64,000 bases of DNA, taken from assembly GCF_002261225.1 (NCBI RefSeq), contig NZ_NEVM01000002.1, positions 1,426,001 to 1,490,000 on the forward strand, read 5' to 3'. The notes under the pieces are model-generated. The model was not told the DNA's origin. It did not search any database and was given only the letters and a program-made list of their open reading frames with translations. Every line of letters begins with the position of its first letter. Position 1 is the stretch's first letter. Shown here piece after piece: positions 50,644 through 59,246 of the stretch. A program made the position numbers and the translations under genes. Origin of the DNA: Bordetella genomosp. 10 (GTDB lineage Bacteria > Pseudomonadota > Gammaproteobacteria > Burkholderiales > Burkholderiaceae_B).

Positions 50644-50982
50644 TTGCCTGTCTCCTTGCTTTGTCTCCACACTCCGCGGCCGGGCGCAAGCCCGATACCC
50701 ATCCTGGGCGTCGCGGATCCGGCTCCGCCGGTCCGCCAACGCCGCCCCCTCGAGGGGGCCCGCGACGCGGGTACGGGGTGGGCTCCCCTCCCGGCGGCGA
50801 AAAGAATACATGAACAAAAGCCGGCGCTGGAGGCGCGGTCCGGATCAGCGCCGAATTAGGGGGTCAAGTTGTAACGCGCCATTTCCGTCGGCGTTTCCCA
50901 CCCCGCCTTATTCCCGAAAGGGCATAAACAATCGACCATTAATTCGTTGGCGTTGGATAGGCGCGCGCGCATCATCCTGCCC
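50644..50982. other. 339-bp intergenic region with family 1 repeat
   Basis: Between the leftward Liv receptor and a rightward hydrolase. Apart from the 56-bp repeat at 50728-50783 it holds no gene I can support. The promoters of both flanking genes must be here but are not obvious. Confidence 0.6.
50728..50783 (-). repeat. Dispersed intergenic repeat, family 1, copy 3
   Basis: Reverse copy of the 37727 unit, also 56 bp, with only a few base changes: same GCCCACCCC start, CCCCCTCGAGGGGG hairpin, and CGTTGGCGGACCGG end on the minus strand. Confidence 0.85.
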
Positions 50983-51579
50983 ATGCGATTCCAACCGATC
51001 ATCGTTCCCGGGTGGAAGAATTCCGGCCCCGGCCACTGGCAAACGCTGTGGGAGCAAAGCCTGCCGCACGCCGTGCGCGTGCCTCAGCAGGACTGGGAAC
51101 ATCCTGAACCCCATGCCTGGATCTCGGCGCTCGCCGCCACGATCGAGGCGTCGCGCTGGCCGGCGCTGCTGATCGCGCACAGCCTGGGCTGCATCACGGT
51201 CGCGGCCCTGCCCGTCCCGCTGCGGGCCAAGGTGGCCGGCGCGCTGCTGGTGGCGCCGGCGGATATCGAAAGACACGGCGCGCATCCCGACCTGGCCAGA
51301 TTCGCGCCCATCCCGCGCCGCCCGCTGGGCTTCCAGAGCGTGGTGGTGGCAAGCGACGACGACCCCTGCTGCGGGCTGGCGCGCGCCCGTGAATTCGCCG
51401 GGGACTGGGGCAGCCGGCTGGTGGTATTGGAAGGCGCCGGCCACATCAACGCGGAGAGCGGCCTGGAGAACTGGCCGCAGGGCCTGAAACTCTACGGCGC
51501 CCTGCGCCGCCGCGCCGTCTGGCGCATCGCGCCGCCCGCGCGCCGCATCGCCCCCGTACCGGGCTACGCGCCCTCGTAA
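50983..51579 (+). CDS. RBBP9/YdeN-type small serine hydrolase
   Basis: 198 residues. IIVPGWKNSGPGHWQTLWE at the start is the signature of the YdeN/RBBP9 family. The nucleophile is IAHSLGC (GxSxG-like HSLG), the acid is in VVASDDDP and the His in GAGHINAESG. Substrate unknown. ATG 50983 chosen; a TTG at 50947 in frame would add 12 residues. Convergent with the MFS gene at 51593. Confidence 0.88.
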   Translation: MRFQPIIVPGWKNSGPGHWQTLWEQSLPHAVRVPQQDWEHPEPHAWISALAATIEASRWPALLIAHSLGCITVAALPVPLRAKVAGALLVAPADIERHGAHPDLARFAPIPRRPLGFQSVVVASDDDPCCGLARAREFAGDWGSRLVVLEGAGHINAESGLENWPQGLKLYGALRRRAVWRIAPPARRIAPVPGYAPS

Positions 51580-51592
51580 GCAAGGTCTGCCG

Positions 51593-52975
51593 TCAAGTTG
51601 TTGCCTGATCAGCGGGCTGCCGATTGTTTCGCAGTGCCACGATAGCCAGCACCGAAATCACGCAGAGGCAGATCAGATAGGCGATCAGGTAGGTCGATTT
51701 GCCGCCGGCCTGCCCGGTGAGCCAGGTTGCGATGAATGGCGTCATCCCGGCCACGGTCGCCCCGTTGATCTCTCTCACGAAGGCAATGCCGGAGAAGCGA
51801 TAGCGGGCGGGAAAGAGGCTGGTGAGGAAGGCGCCTTGCGAGCCCGCGACGGAGCCGAAGCCAATGCCGTAGGCGATGACAAGCGCCAAGGTCGCCATCA
51901 AGATACTCCTGGTGTCCATGAGCCAGAACATGGGCGCCGCGTACACAAGAATGAATGCCGTGCCCAGCGCGTACACGCGGCCGTAGCCGAAGCGATCGGC
52001 GACCGCGCCCATGATCGGCGTGCAGACGATGCCGGCAATCGAGGCCACGATAATCACATTCAGCGATGCGATCTTGTCGAAGCCCAGGTTGTTGACCATG
52101 TAGCTCAGCGCGAAAGTGTTGATCAGATAGGTGACGGCGTTAGCCCCGGCCATGGCCAGGAACGCGTACAGGACGGTCTTGGGTTGCTTGCCAAGGACTT
52201 CGCGCAGCGGCACGGCGGCTTGCTTCGCGGCGCTTGCGTTGCTGACGGCGTTGACGTATTCAGGCGTTTCCTCCAGCCGCCTGCGTATGTAAAGGGCCAG
52301 GACGACCAGAATGGCCGAGAGAAAGAATGGGACACGCCAGCCCCAGGACAGCATGTCCTGTTCGGGCAACTGAGCGATCGCACGGAACACCAGCGTCGCC
52401 AGCAGCAGGCCCACCACCGTGGCGGACAGGACGTACGCGGTGTAGTAGCCCTTCCTGCGTTCGGGCACGTACTCGGCCACCAGAATCAGAGCGCCCGCGT
52501 ATTCCGCCCCGGCGCCCAGTCCTTGCAGCATGCGCAACAGAACGAGCAGGATCGGCGCCATGATGCCGATATGGTCGTACGTGGGAAGAAAGCCGATGGC
52601 CAGCGTGGACGTTCCCATCAATGCGATGGTGAAGATCAGTGCGGGCTTGCGCCCCTTCTTGTCGCCGAAATGCGAGATGACCAGGCCGCCAATGGGCCGC
52701 GCCAGGAAGCCCACGCCCAAGGTGAGGAACGCGGCCAGGGTCCCGGCAACCGGGGACAACGAGGGGAAGAAGAGCCTGTTGAAGACCAGCCCCGCCGCGA
52801 CGCCGAACAGGACGAAGTCATACCATTCGATGATAGTTCCCACGATGGATGCAGCAAGTACCTGGCGGATCTTGCGTTGCGACACCTGGCCGGTGTGAGG
52901 TGGCGTGGCCGAGGTCTCGGATGCTCCCGCGCGCCGGGACGGCAATGTCGCGGGAGGCTTGTTCGTCATGTCCAT
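51593..52975 (-). CDS. MFS metabolite:H+ symporter (MHS family)
   Basis: 460 residues, twelve spans. It has the MHS-type start ASIVGTIIEWYDFVLFG and the loop motif GGLVISHFGDKKGRKPALI, followed by RMLQGLGAGAEYAGA. This branch carries organic acids and osmolytes (citrate, ketoglutarate, shikimate, proline). AGGAG precedes ATG 52975. It is downstream of the gntR-SDR-dehydrogenase-decarboxylase run on the same strand and is the likely uptake system for that sugar-acid pathway. Confidence 0.93.
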   Translation of the reverse strand: MDMTNKPPATLPSRRAGASETSATPPHTGQVSQRKIRQVLAASIVGTIIEWYDFVLFGVAAGLVFNRLFFPSLSPVAGTLAAFLTLGVGFLARPIGGLVISHFGDKKGRKPALIFTIALMGTSTLAIGFLPTYDHIGIMAPILLVLLRMLQGLGAGAEYAGALILVAEYVPERRKGYYTAYVLSATVVGLLLATLVFRAIAQLPEQDMLSWGWRVPFFLSAILVVLALYIRRRLEETPEYVNAVSNASAAKQAAVPLREVLGKQPKTVLYAFLAMAGANAVTYLINTFALSYMVNNLGFDKIASLNVIIVASIAGIVCTPIMGAVADRFGYGRVYALGTAFILVYAAPMFWLMDTRSILMATLALVIAYGIGFGSVAGSQGAFLTSLFPARYRFSGIAFVREINGATVAGMTPFIATWLTGQAGGKSTYLIAYLICLCVISVLAIVALRNNRQPADQATT

Positions 52976-53045
52976 CGTTGTCTCCTGGAGGGCGTGTGTT
53001 GGTCTGATTATGAAAGCGGTGAAGAATCGGACTTGGCGCCACCGC

Positions 53046-53825
53046 TCAAGCGGCCATGTAGTCGTGCAGGATTTCGCCGGGCACCAGCGTGAAGTCCGCC
53101 CGCCAATAGAAGGCGTCGAGCATCTCAAGCACCGGCAGGCGGAAGACGGGAGCCTGGATGTTGGGGCGCAACTCCACGGTGCAGGGCCCCGACCAGCATT
53201 CGTGCACGACGACATTGGTCAGCCTGCGGGAGGTGATCTGCCGGATGGCGGGTGTCGCATCGATGTGATCGATGGCCTTGAGGTTGAAGTTGGTCTTGAA
53301 GTCGACCAGTTCAGAGAGCCTGGCCAGGTCTCCGCGGTGCTGCTTGTAAGCCAGCGTGCCCGTGATCACGTCAATACCGTTGCGCGACACAGTGCCCACC
53401 CACGCGTCGCCGCGCGCTTCCAGGCGCGGATGCCCCATCTTCTTCGGCTGGCCGTGGATCTCGCGCCCGTGCGTCACGCCCACGTCCGAACTCAGATACA
53501 GATAGGGCGAGTACGCCCCGCTGACTTGGGCGGCGGGCAGCCGGGCGCCGAACATCACATTGGCTTCGCCATAAGGACCGAGCCAATCGGTGTCATTCAT
53601 CTTGTAGATGTGGATCAGCACCGTGTCGCCGGTGAGCTCCAGTGGCGGCGGCAGCAGGCGGGCCATGGCCGCGGGGTCCGAACGATAGGCCAGCGTCAGC
53701 ACCTCGGCGTTTCGGAATTCGAAGGAAAAGGGAGGAATCGTCGGCGCGTCCAGCGGTGTGGAAAAGCCTGGCGCGAGGATCTCTTCAACCGTGATCGGGC
53801 GCTTGGCGGCGGTGTATTGGGGCAT
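53046..53825 (-). CDS. Acetoacetate decarboxylase-like protein
   Basis: 259 residues of the ADC superfamily. GREIHGQPKKMGHP (about 115-128) holds the Lys pair that forms the Schiff base in acetoacetate decarboxylase; YLSSDVGVTHGRE precedes it. Family members also include aldolase-dehydratases acting on pyruvate, so decarboxylation of acetoacetate should not be taken for granted in this sugar-acid context. GGAG precedes ATG 53825; the longer open frame has no support. 29 bp downstream of the D-2-hydroxyacid dehydrogenase. Confidence 0.88.
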   Translation of the reverse strand: MPQYTAAKRPITVEEILAPGFSTPLDAPTIPPFSFEFRNAEVLTLAYRSDPAAMARLLPPPLELTGDTVLIHIYKMNDTDWLGPYGEANVMFGARLPAAQVSGAYSPYLYLSSDVGVTHGREIHGQPKKMGHPRLEARGDAWVGTVSRNGIDVITGTLAYKQHRGDLARLSELVDFKTNFNLKAIDHIDATPAIRQITSRRLTNVVVHECWSGPCTVELRPNIQAPVFRLPVLEMLDAFYWRADFTLVPGEILHDYMAA

Positions 53826-53854
53826 TCGGGTTTCTCCGGCGAATTGAGGCGCGC

Positions 53855-54838
53855 TCAGCGCAAGGGCGAGCCAGGCACCGGACAACGCGGCCCCTGGCCA
53901 GCCAGGATGCGGCCGATGTCGGCCGCGGCGAGTTCCTGCAGACGCACGATGGCGGCGTCGGAATACCAGGCGGCGTGCGGCGTGAGGATCAGGTTGGGCG
54001 CCGCGCGCAACGCGGAATCCGAAGGCAGTGGCTCGTCCTCGAACACGTCCAGGGCAGCGCCGCCGATCACGCCAGCGCAAAGCGCTTCAGCCAGCGCGGG
54101 CTCATCGATGAGACGCCCGCGCGCAGTGTTGACGATGACCGCGCCGGGCTTCATGGCGCGCAACGTTTGCGCGTTGATGGCGTGCGTGGTTTCGGGCGTG
54201 GCCGGCGCATGAAGCGACAGCGCGTCGGCCTGCCGCAACAGCGTGTCGCGGTCGACGCTTTGCGCGCCGAGTTGCGCCGCGCGCTCCGCGTCGACCTGAG
54301 GGTCCGACACCAGAAAGCGAAAACCGAAAGCCTTCAGCCGCGCCAGCACCAACGTGCCAATGCGGCCCAGTCCCAGAAAGCCGACCGTGGTTTCGGCGAA
54401 CGGCTTCATCGGCTTGGCCACCGCCACGGCCTTCCAGTCGCCCGAGCGCACCGAGGCGTCCAATTGGGGCAGCTTGCGCAGCGCCGCCAGCAACATCGCG
54501 GCGGCGTGATCCGCCACCTCGGCGGTGCAGTAGTCAGGGACATACCCCACTTCGTGCCCTCGGGCGAAAGCCGCTTCCAGGGCGATGTTGTCGAAGCCGA
54601 TGCCGTAGCGCACGATGCCCGCGCCTGGCGCCAGTCCGGAGATCGCCGCGCCGGTCATGGGTGCGAACTGCACCAGGGCCACATCGGCGCCTTCAACGGC
54701 TTCCTTCACCTCTTGCTCGGTGCTGCATTGAAACGACTCGAAGTCCGCGCCATGTGCCTGGGCGGCGGCGCGCTCCGAATCGAGGTCGGGAAAGGTGTAG
54801 TCGGTGACGACGACGCGTCGCTTCTTGCTGCTGCTCAT
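53855..54838 (-). CDS. D-2-hydroxyacid dehydrogenase
   Basis: 327 residues. NAD domain TVGFLGLGRIGTLVLARLKAFG (about 152-173), catalytic Arg in NTARGRLIDEPAL, Glu in DVFEDEPLP, and His in LTPHAAWYS, complete for the glyoxylate/hydroxypyruvate/phosphoglycerate-like family. The ATG at 54836-54838 overlaps the SDR stop (ATGA). Likely interconverts a 2-keto acid and its D-hydroxy acid in the sugar-acid module. Confidence 0.93.
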   Translation of the reverse strand: MSSSKKRRVVVTDYTFPDLDSERAAAQAHGADFESFQCSTEQEVKEAVEGADVALVQFAPMTGAAISGLAPGAGIVRYGIGFDNIALEAAFARGHEVGYVPDYCTAEVADHAAAMLLAALRKLPQLDASVRSGDWKAVAVAKPMKPFAETTVGFLGLGRIGTLVLARLKAFGFRFLVSDPQVDAERAAQLGAQSVDRDTLLRQADALSLHAPATPETTHAINAQTLRAMKPGAVIVNTARGRLIDEPALAEALCAGVIGGAALDVFEDEPLPSDSALRAAPNLILTPHAAWYSDAAIVRLQELAAADIGRILAGQGPRCPVPGSPLR

Positions 54839-55605
54839 TCGGTTTCCTTGGTGAAGACGGCGAATTCGGGGTCGCGCACGTCGACCTCGACCTTGTCGAT
54901 CCTGGCGCGGGCCCGTGGGCCGCACAGCCAGGCCACGACGCGGGCCGTGACCCGCGGCGAATTCAGGCTTTGCCGCGGGATTCGGCTGACCTCGTTGATG
55001 CCGGAGTCGCGTATGGAGCCCTGCATTCGGGTGTCGGTCGGCGGAATGCCCAGCGAGAACACGCGCAGCCCCTGCCCGCGATATTCGAGATCCGTGGCGC
55101 GCGAGAGCATGACCAGCGCGGCCTTGCTGGCGCAGTAGGCACTCCAGCCGTCCAATGGGCGGTAGGCCGCACCGGAGCTCATGTTGACGATGAGGCCTTG
55201 CCGCGCGAGTAGCTGGGGCAGGAAGGCCCGGGTGCAGCGCATCGCACCGGCGGCATTGATCGCCAGCACCTCTGCCCATTGGTCGGGGTCGACCTCGGCC
55301 AATCGCCCGATGGGATGGATCACGCCCGCGTTGTTCACCAGCACGTCCGCGCCGCCGAAGTACTGCTCGGCGGCGGCGGCCGCCGCGCTGGCCTGCCCGG
55401 TGCTGCGCACGTCGGCGTCGAGGATGCGCAGACGCTGTGGGTACTGTCCGGCGAGAGCAGCGAGTTCGTTCTCCGCACCCGGCTGCACAAGCGCCAGCAC
55501 GGAGGCGCCGTCGCGCAGCAGTTGGCGCACGCAGGCGGCGCCGATGCCGCGGCCTGCTCCGGTGACCACCACGGTGGTCGATTCGAGATGCGAAATCGTA
55601 TTCAA
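54835..55605 (-). CDS. SDR-family dehydrogenase of the sugar-acid module
   Basis: 256 residues, classical SDR with TGAGRGIG (about 15-22), NNAGV, catalytic Ser in VNMSSGAA and YCASK (Tyr/Lys). The cofactor-specificity acidic residue is in DADVRS. In the L-fuconate/L-rhamnonate type pathway an SDR oxidises the 2-keto-3-deoxy acid to a 2,4-diketo acid, the substrate of an FAH-type hydrolase such as the one at 57716. Overlaps both neighbours by a few bases. Confidence 0.93.
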   Translation of the reverse strand: MNTISHLESTTVVVTGAGRGIGAACVRQLLRDGASVLALVQPGAENELAALAGQYPQRLRILDADVRSTGQASAAAAAAEQYFGGADVLVNNAGVIHPIGRLAEVDPDQWAEVLAINAAGAMRCTRAFLPQLLARQGLIVNMSSGAAYRPLDGWSAYCASKAALVMLSRATDLEYRGQGLRVFSLGIPPTDTRMQGSIRDSGINEVSRIPRQSLNSPRVTARVVAWLCGPRARARIDKVEVDVRDPEFAVFTKETE

Positions 55606-56357
55606 GATGCCTCTCCTTGGGCGCGGCGTGCCGATCGGGTTCGCGTGGCCTCGATCGAGGCCTGGGTGGACTGCAGCACGTTGAGCATGTGCTGGCGCAT
55701 GGCGAGCTCGGCGGCGGCGCCGTCGTTGGCGGCCAGGGCGGCGACGATCGCCGCGTGGTCGACCAGGCTCTGGGCGATCACCTGGCGCGATTCGGAGGCC
55801 ACGGTGCGGAACTCCAGGCCCAACGTGTTCAGGCTGGTGGCGGCCCGCGCAAGAAAAGGGTTGGCCGCCAGTGCATGGATGTGCTCGTGGAACGCGATGT
55901 CGAGCTTGCGGTAGGCCTGCGGATCGCCTATGGAAGCCTTCTGCTGCTCGATCAGGTCGCGCAGGCGGGTCACGTCCGCGGGGCTGGCGGCGAGCGCCGC
56001 GCGTGCGGCGATACCGCCTTCGATCAGTTGGCGGGCGTCGTACAGCGTTTCCACCGCTGTCTCTTCCAGCGACAGGAAGAACTGCAGGGGGCCAAGAAGC
56101 TCTTCGGCGCGCAGGCTGGACACGTAAATGCCCCCGCCGTGGCGTGTTTTCAGCACGCCCAGCACCGCCAGGGCACGGACGGCTTCGCGGATGGTGGGCC
56201 GGCTGACGCCGAAGGACAGGGCCAGCTCGCGCTCGGAGGGGAGCCGGTCCTCGGGCTTGAGATTGCCCGCGCGGACCATGCCGAGCAGTTGAGCAACCAC
56301 CTGCTCGGAAACCGGATCGCGTTCGACGCTGGTGATTTGGAAGGAGGGATCTGTCAT
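55602..56357 (-). CDS. GntR-family regulator, FadR/FCD type
   Basis: 251 residues. Winged helix VAQLLGMVRAGNLKPEDRLPSERELALSFGVSRPTIREAVRALAVLGVL (about 21-70), then an FCD domain with YRKLDIAFHEHIH and VDHAAIVAAL. First gene of the leftward operon; its stop overlaps the SDR start. Divergent from the enolase-type dehydratase, with a perfect dyad between, so it likely controls both directions. AGGA precedes ATG 56357; the frame is open 25 more codons. Confidence 0.93.
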   Translation of the reverse strand: MTDPSFQITSVERDPVSEQVVAQLLGMVRAGNLKPEDRLPSERELALSFGVSRPTIREAVRALAVLGVLKTRHGGGIYVSSLRAEELLGPLQFFLSLEETAVETLYDARQLIEGGIAARAALAASPADVTRLRDLIEQQKASIGDPQAYRKLDIAFHEHIHALAANPFLARAATSLNTLGLEFRTVASESRQVIAQSLVDHAAIVAALAANDGAAAELAMRQHMLNVLQSTQASIEATRTRSARRAQGEAS

Positions 56358-56431
56358 TGCGATGCGTCCTGCAGGAAGGGAAGGCTCGTTGCGCCGACCG
56401 CGCTGGAAAAACCGGTGGTCAGCAATCAGCA

Positions 56432-56448
56432 AAGTGGTCAGGCCACTT
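56432..56448. promoter_or_regulatory. Operator-like dyad AAGTGG-N5-CCACTT
   Basis: AAGTGGTCAGGCCACTT has perfect 6-bp arms. It lies 75 bp upstream of gntR and 76 bp upstream of the dehydratase, in the middle of the divergent spacer, followed by a further half-site-like CACTTGG / ACTTGG pair. Typical FadR/GntR-type operator placement; inference. Confidence 0.55.
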
Positions 56449-56523
56449 GGTCACTTGACGACTTGGCCGCCAGAATATAAGCTCCCTCCCACCCCGTCAA
56501 GGCATCTTTGATGCAAGCGCCCC

Positions 56524-57648
56524 ATGAAGCTCGCCCACGTCCAGCCCTACATCCTTCGCTACCCCGACCCCAATGATCTGGACCGGGCGCGCATGACGGT
56601 CCTCGTGCGCTTGGTATCGGCCGAAGGCGTGGTCGGCTGGGGCGAGGCGATCGCCATGTGGCCGGAGGCTTGCCGCGCGACCGTGGTCCTGATCGAGCAG
56701 GGACTGGCGCCCGTGCTCATGCAAGCGGGCGAACTCACGGTCGCGCAGTGCTGGCGGAAGATGCGAGAGCACACCTGGTGGTACGGCGAAGGCGGCATCG
56801 CCTCGTTTGCCTTGAGCGCGATCGACATGGCCTTGTGGGACATCCACGGCAAGCAAGAGGGCAAGCCCTTGTCGATCCTGTGGGGACGGGCGCGCGAGCA
56901 ATTGCCGGCCAACGCCAGTTGCCACGTCAACAAGCAGAGCCTCGCGGCGTGCATCGACGAAGCGCTTGGCTTCCATGCCGAGGGCTTTCGCAGCGTGAAG
57001 CTGGGGCTGGGCAAGAAGTCGCTTTCGACGGTCGGACACGATCCCGAAAGCAGCATTGCCCTCGTGGCGGGCCTGCGGCGCGAAGCCGGCCCCGGGCTCG
57101 AGATCCTGGTGGACGTCGGCAACGGCTTGCGGTGGGACGCCGATACCGCCATCGACACCGTGCGACGCATGGCCGAACACGAGATCGGCTGGATCGAGGA
57201 GCCGTTCTATCCGACCTTCCTGGACGACTACCGCGCCCTGCGCGCCGCCGTGAACGTGCCGATTGCAAGCGGCGAGCGCGAGTGGACGGTGAGCGGCTAC
57301 CAGCGGCTGATCGACAGCGGCACGGTCGACGTCCTGGGCGTGGATCCGGCCCGCGCCGAGGGGATCACCGGCTTTCGCGAAATCGACCGACGCGCCGGCG
57401 CGGCGGGCATGACCGTGAACGCGCACGCATGGAGCACCGCCATCACTACGGCGGCCAGCCTGCACCTGTCGCTCTCTTCTCCCAACACCCGCTTGTTCGA
57501 GCTCAAGCCCTTCCCGGTGGCCGTTCAGCAGGAACTCGTCGCGCTGCCGCTGGCACAGGTCGATGGTTTCGTCCGTGCGCCCGATGGCCCCGGCCTGGGC
57601 ATCGATGTGGACGAGGCCGTCGTGCAGCGCCTGCGTTGCGACGCCTGA
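56524..57648 (+). CDS. Enolase-superfamily sugar-acid dehydratase (MR subgroup)
   Basis: 374 residues. An N-terminal capping domain (WGEAIAMWPE) and a barrel with metal ligands LVDVGNG (Asp), WIEEP (Glu) and ASGERE (Glu), the dyad partner Asp in LGVDPARAEG and base His in NAHAWS, then Glu in FELKP. The place of KxK reads SVKLGLG, so the second Lys is Gly and only the His-Asp dyad remains as base, as in some acid-sugar dehydratases. Head of the rightward half of the sugar-acid module. Exact sugar acid unknown. Confidence 0.92.
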   Translation: MKLAHVQPYILRYPDPNDLDRARMTVLVRLVSAEGVVGWGEAIAMWPEACRATVVLIEQGLAPVLMQAGELTVAQCWRKMREHTWWYGEGGIASFALSAIDMALWDIHGKQEGKPLSILWGRAREQLPANASCHVNKQSLAACIDEALGFHAEGFRSVKLGLGKKSLSTVGHDPESSIALVAGLRREAGPGLEILVDVGNGLRWDADTAIDTVRRMAEHEIGWIEEPFYPTFLDDYRALRAAVNVPIASGEREWTVSGYQRLIDSGTVDVLGVDPARAEGITGFREIDRRAGAAGMTVNAHAWSTAITTAASLHLSLSSPNTRLFELKPFPVAVQQELVALPLAQVDGFVRAPDGPGLGIDVDEAVVQRLRCDA

Positions 57649-57715
57649 AGCTCACCTGCTGCCTGGCCCCTGCTCGCATTCCCTCTTCCTATCCACACAT
57701 CCAAAGGATGCCTTG

Positions 57716-58558
57716 ATGAAACTCGTTCGCTACGGCCTCGCGGGCCATGAAAAACCCGGCCTGCTCGATGCGCGGGGCCACCTGCGCGACCTCTCGGCCC
57801 ATGTCGCCGACATCGCGGGCGACGTGCTGACGCCCGCCGGCGTACAGGCGCTTGCCACGCTCGACCTCGAGCAGCTACCTCGGGTGGAAGGACAGCCGCG
57901 CCTTGGTCCCTGTGTCGGCGGCACCGGCAAGTTCATCTGTATCGGCCTGAACTATTCCGACCACGCCGCGGAAACCGGCGCGACGGTGCCGTCCGAACCC
58001 ATCATTTTCATGAAGGCGACGTCCGCCATCGCCGGCCCGAATGACGCGATCGAGATTCCGCGCGGATCGACCAAGACTGACTGGGAGGTGGAACTGGGTG
58101 TCGTGATCGGCAAGCCCGCCAAGTACGTGAGCGAAGCGGACGCGATGGACCATGTCGCCGGTTATTGCCTCGTCAACGACGTGTCGGAACGCGCGTTCCA
58201 GATCGAGCGCCAAGGCCAATGGACCAAGGGCAAGTCGGCCGACACCTTTGGACCCATCGGCCCATGGCTCGCGACGCGCGATGAAGTGGCGGATCCGCAG
58301 CGGCTGGGAATGTGGCTGGAGGTCAACGGCGTGCGCCGCCAGCACGGCTCAACCGAGACCATGGTCTTCAACGTGCGCCAGTTGGTGGCGTACCTGTCCC
58401 GGTTCATGAGCCTGCAGCCTGGCGACATCATTTCCACCGGCACGCCTCCCGGCGTCGGAATGGGCCTGAAGCCGCCCATATACCTGAAGGCGGGAGATGT
58501 CGTGACGCTAGGTATCGATGGATTGGGCACCCAGCGCCAAGAGGTCGTGCAAGGGTAA
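57716..58558 (+). CDS. FAH-family hydrolase (2,4-diketo-3-deoxy acid hydrolase-like)
   Basis: 280 residues. KFICIGLNYSDHAAE (about 71-85), KTDWEVELGVVIGK (metal-binding Glu pair), and GDIISTGTPPGVGMG mark the FAH catalytic fold. Homologues of this size hydrolyse 2,4-diketo-3-deoxy-L-rhamnonate or -fuconate to pyruvate plus a hydroxy acid, which fits the adjacent dehydratase and the SDR across the spacer. ATG 57716 has AAAGGA in front; the frame is open 51 codons upstream through the intergenic region. Confidence 0.92.
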   Translation: MKLVRYGLAGHEKPGLLDARGHLRDLSAHVADIAGDVLTPAGVQALATLDLEQLPRVEGQPRLGPCVGGTGKFICIGLNYSDHAAETGATVPSEPIIFMKATSAIAGPNDAIEIPRGSTKTDWEVELGVVIGKPAKYVSEADAMDHVAGYCLVNDVSERAFQIERQGQWTKGKSADTFGPIGPWLATRDEVADPQRLGMWLEVNGVRRQHGSTETMVFNVRQLVAYLSRFMSLQPGDIISTGTPPGVGMGLKPPIYLKAGDVVTLGIDGLGTQRQEVVQG

Positions 58559-58588
58559 GGGACGATCGCCCCCGGACGGCGTTACCCC

Positions 58589-59089
58589 TTACTCCAGCAA
58601 GCTACGCAGCATCCAGGCGTTCTTCTCGTGCACGTCCAGGCGCTGGGTCAGCAGGTCGGCGCTGGGCTGGTCGTTGGCGCCGTCGGCCTTTTCGAAAGCG
58701 GCGCGCGCCGTCTTGGCGACCGATTCATTGCCCTTCACCAGCAGGCGCACCATTTCCATCGCCTCGGGCACCGAGTCCGGCTCGGCGATGGAGGACAGCT
58801 TGCCGTATTCGCGATACGTGCCCGGCGCGTGGTGGCCCAGCGCGCGGATGCGTTCGGCGATGCTGTCCAGCGCGTTCCACTCTTCCGTGTACTGGGTCAT
58901 GAACATCGTGTGCAGCGTGTTGAACAGCGGCCCGGTGACGTTCCAGTGGAAGTTGTGCGTCATCAGGTACAGCGTGTACGAGTCAGCCAACAACTTGGAC
59001 AGTTCGGCGGCAATGGCCGCGCGGTCCTTGTCGGAGATGCCGATGTTGATCCGCGGTGCGCCAGCGTTGTTCTTGGAAACTTTAGCCAT
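58589..59089 (-). CDS. dps: Dps-family DNA protection / ferritin-like protein
   Basis: 166 residues, four-helix ferritin fold. The ferroxidase segment THNFHWNVTGPLF (about 44-56) and the DSIAERIRALG helix with the Asp/Glu ligands are intact, as is a basic Lys-bearing N-terminus for DNA contact. It stores iron and protects DNA in oxidative stress or starvation. Near oxyR, its usual activator, although each has its own spacer. Same strand as oxyR, 157 bp downstream of it. Confidence 0.95.
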   Translation of the reverse strand: MAKVSKNNAGAPRINIGISDKDRAAIAAELSKLLADSYTLYLMTHNFHWNVTGPLFNTLHTMFMTQYTEEWNALDSIAERIRALGHHAPGTYREYGKLSSIAEPDSVPEAMEMVRLLVKGNESVAKTARAAFEKADGANDQPSADLLTQRLDVHEKNAWMLRSLLE

Positions 59090-59118
59090 GGATGAGCCTC
59101 GTTTAATTGGATGAAATG

Positions 59119-59170
59119 CTCAACAAGAATACCACTAGCAAATAAACAGCTTTTGACACTCAACAAGAAT
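59119..59170. promoter_or_regulatory. 12-bp direct repeat CTCAACAAGAAT in the dps-oxyR spacer
   Basis: Exact copies at 59119-59130 and 59159-59170, 40 bp apart (about four helical turns), 30-81 bp upstream of the dps start. No classic OxyR ATAG-CTAT spacing was found. The AT-rich patch is the probable dps promoter. Confidence 0.5.
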
Positions 59171-59246
59171 CCGCCGATAAGACCAGGCCGCCAATTCCGC
59201 GGCAACGTCCCTCGCGTTCCGACCCGCCGCGGCCGCCGTCAATCCA

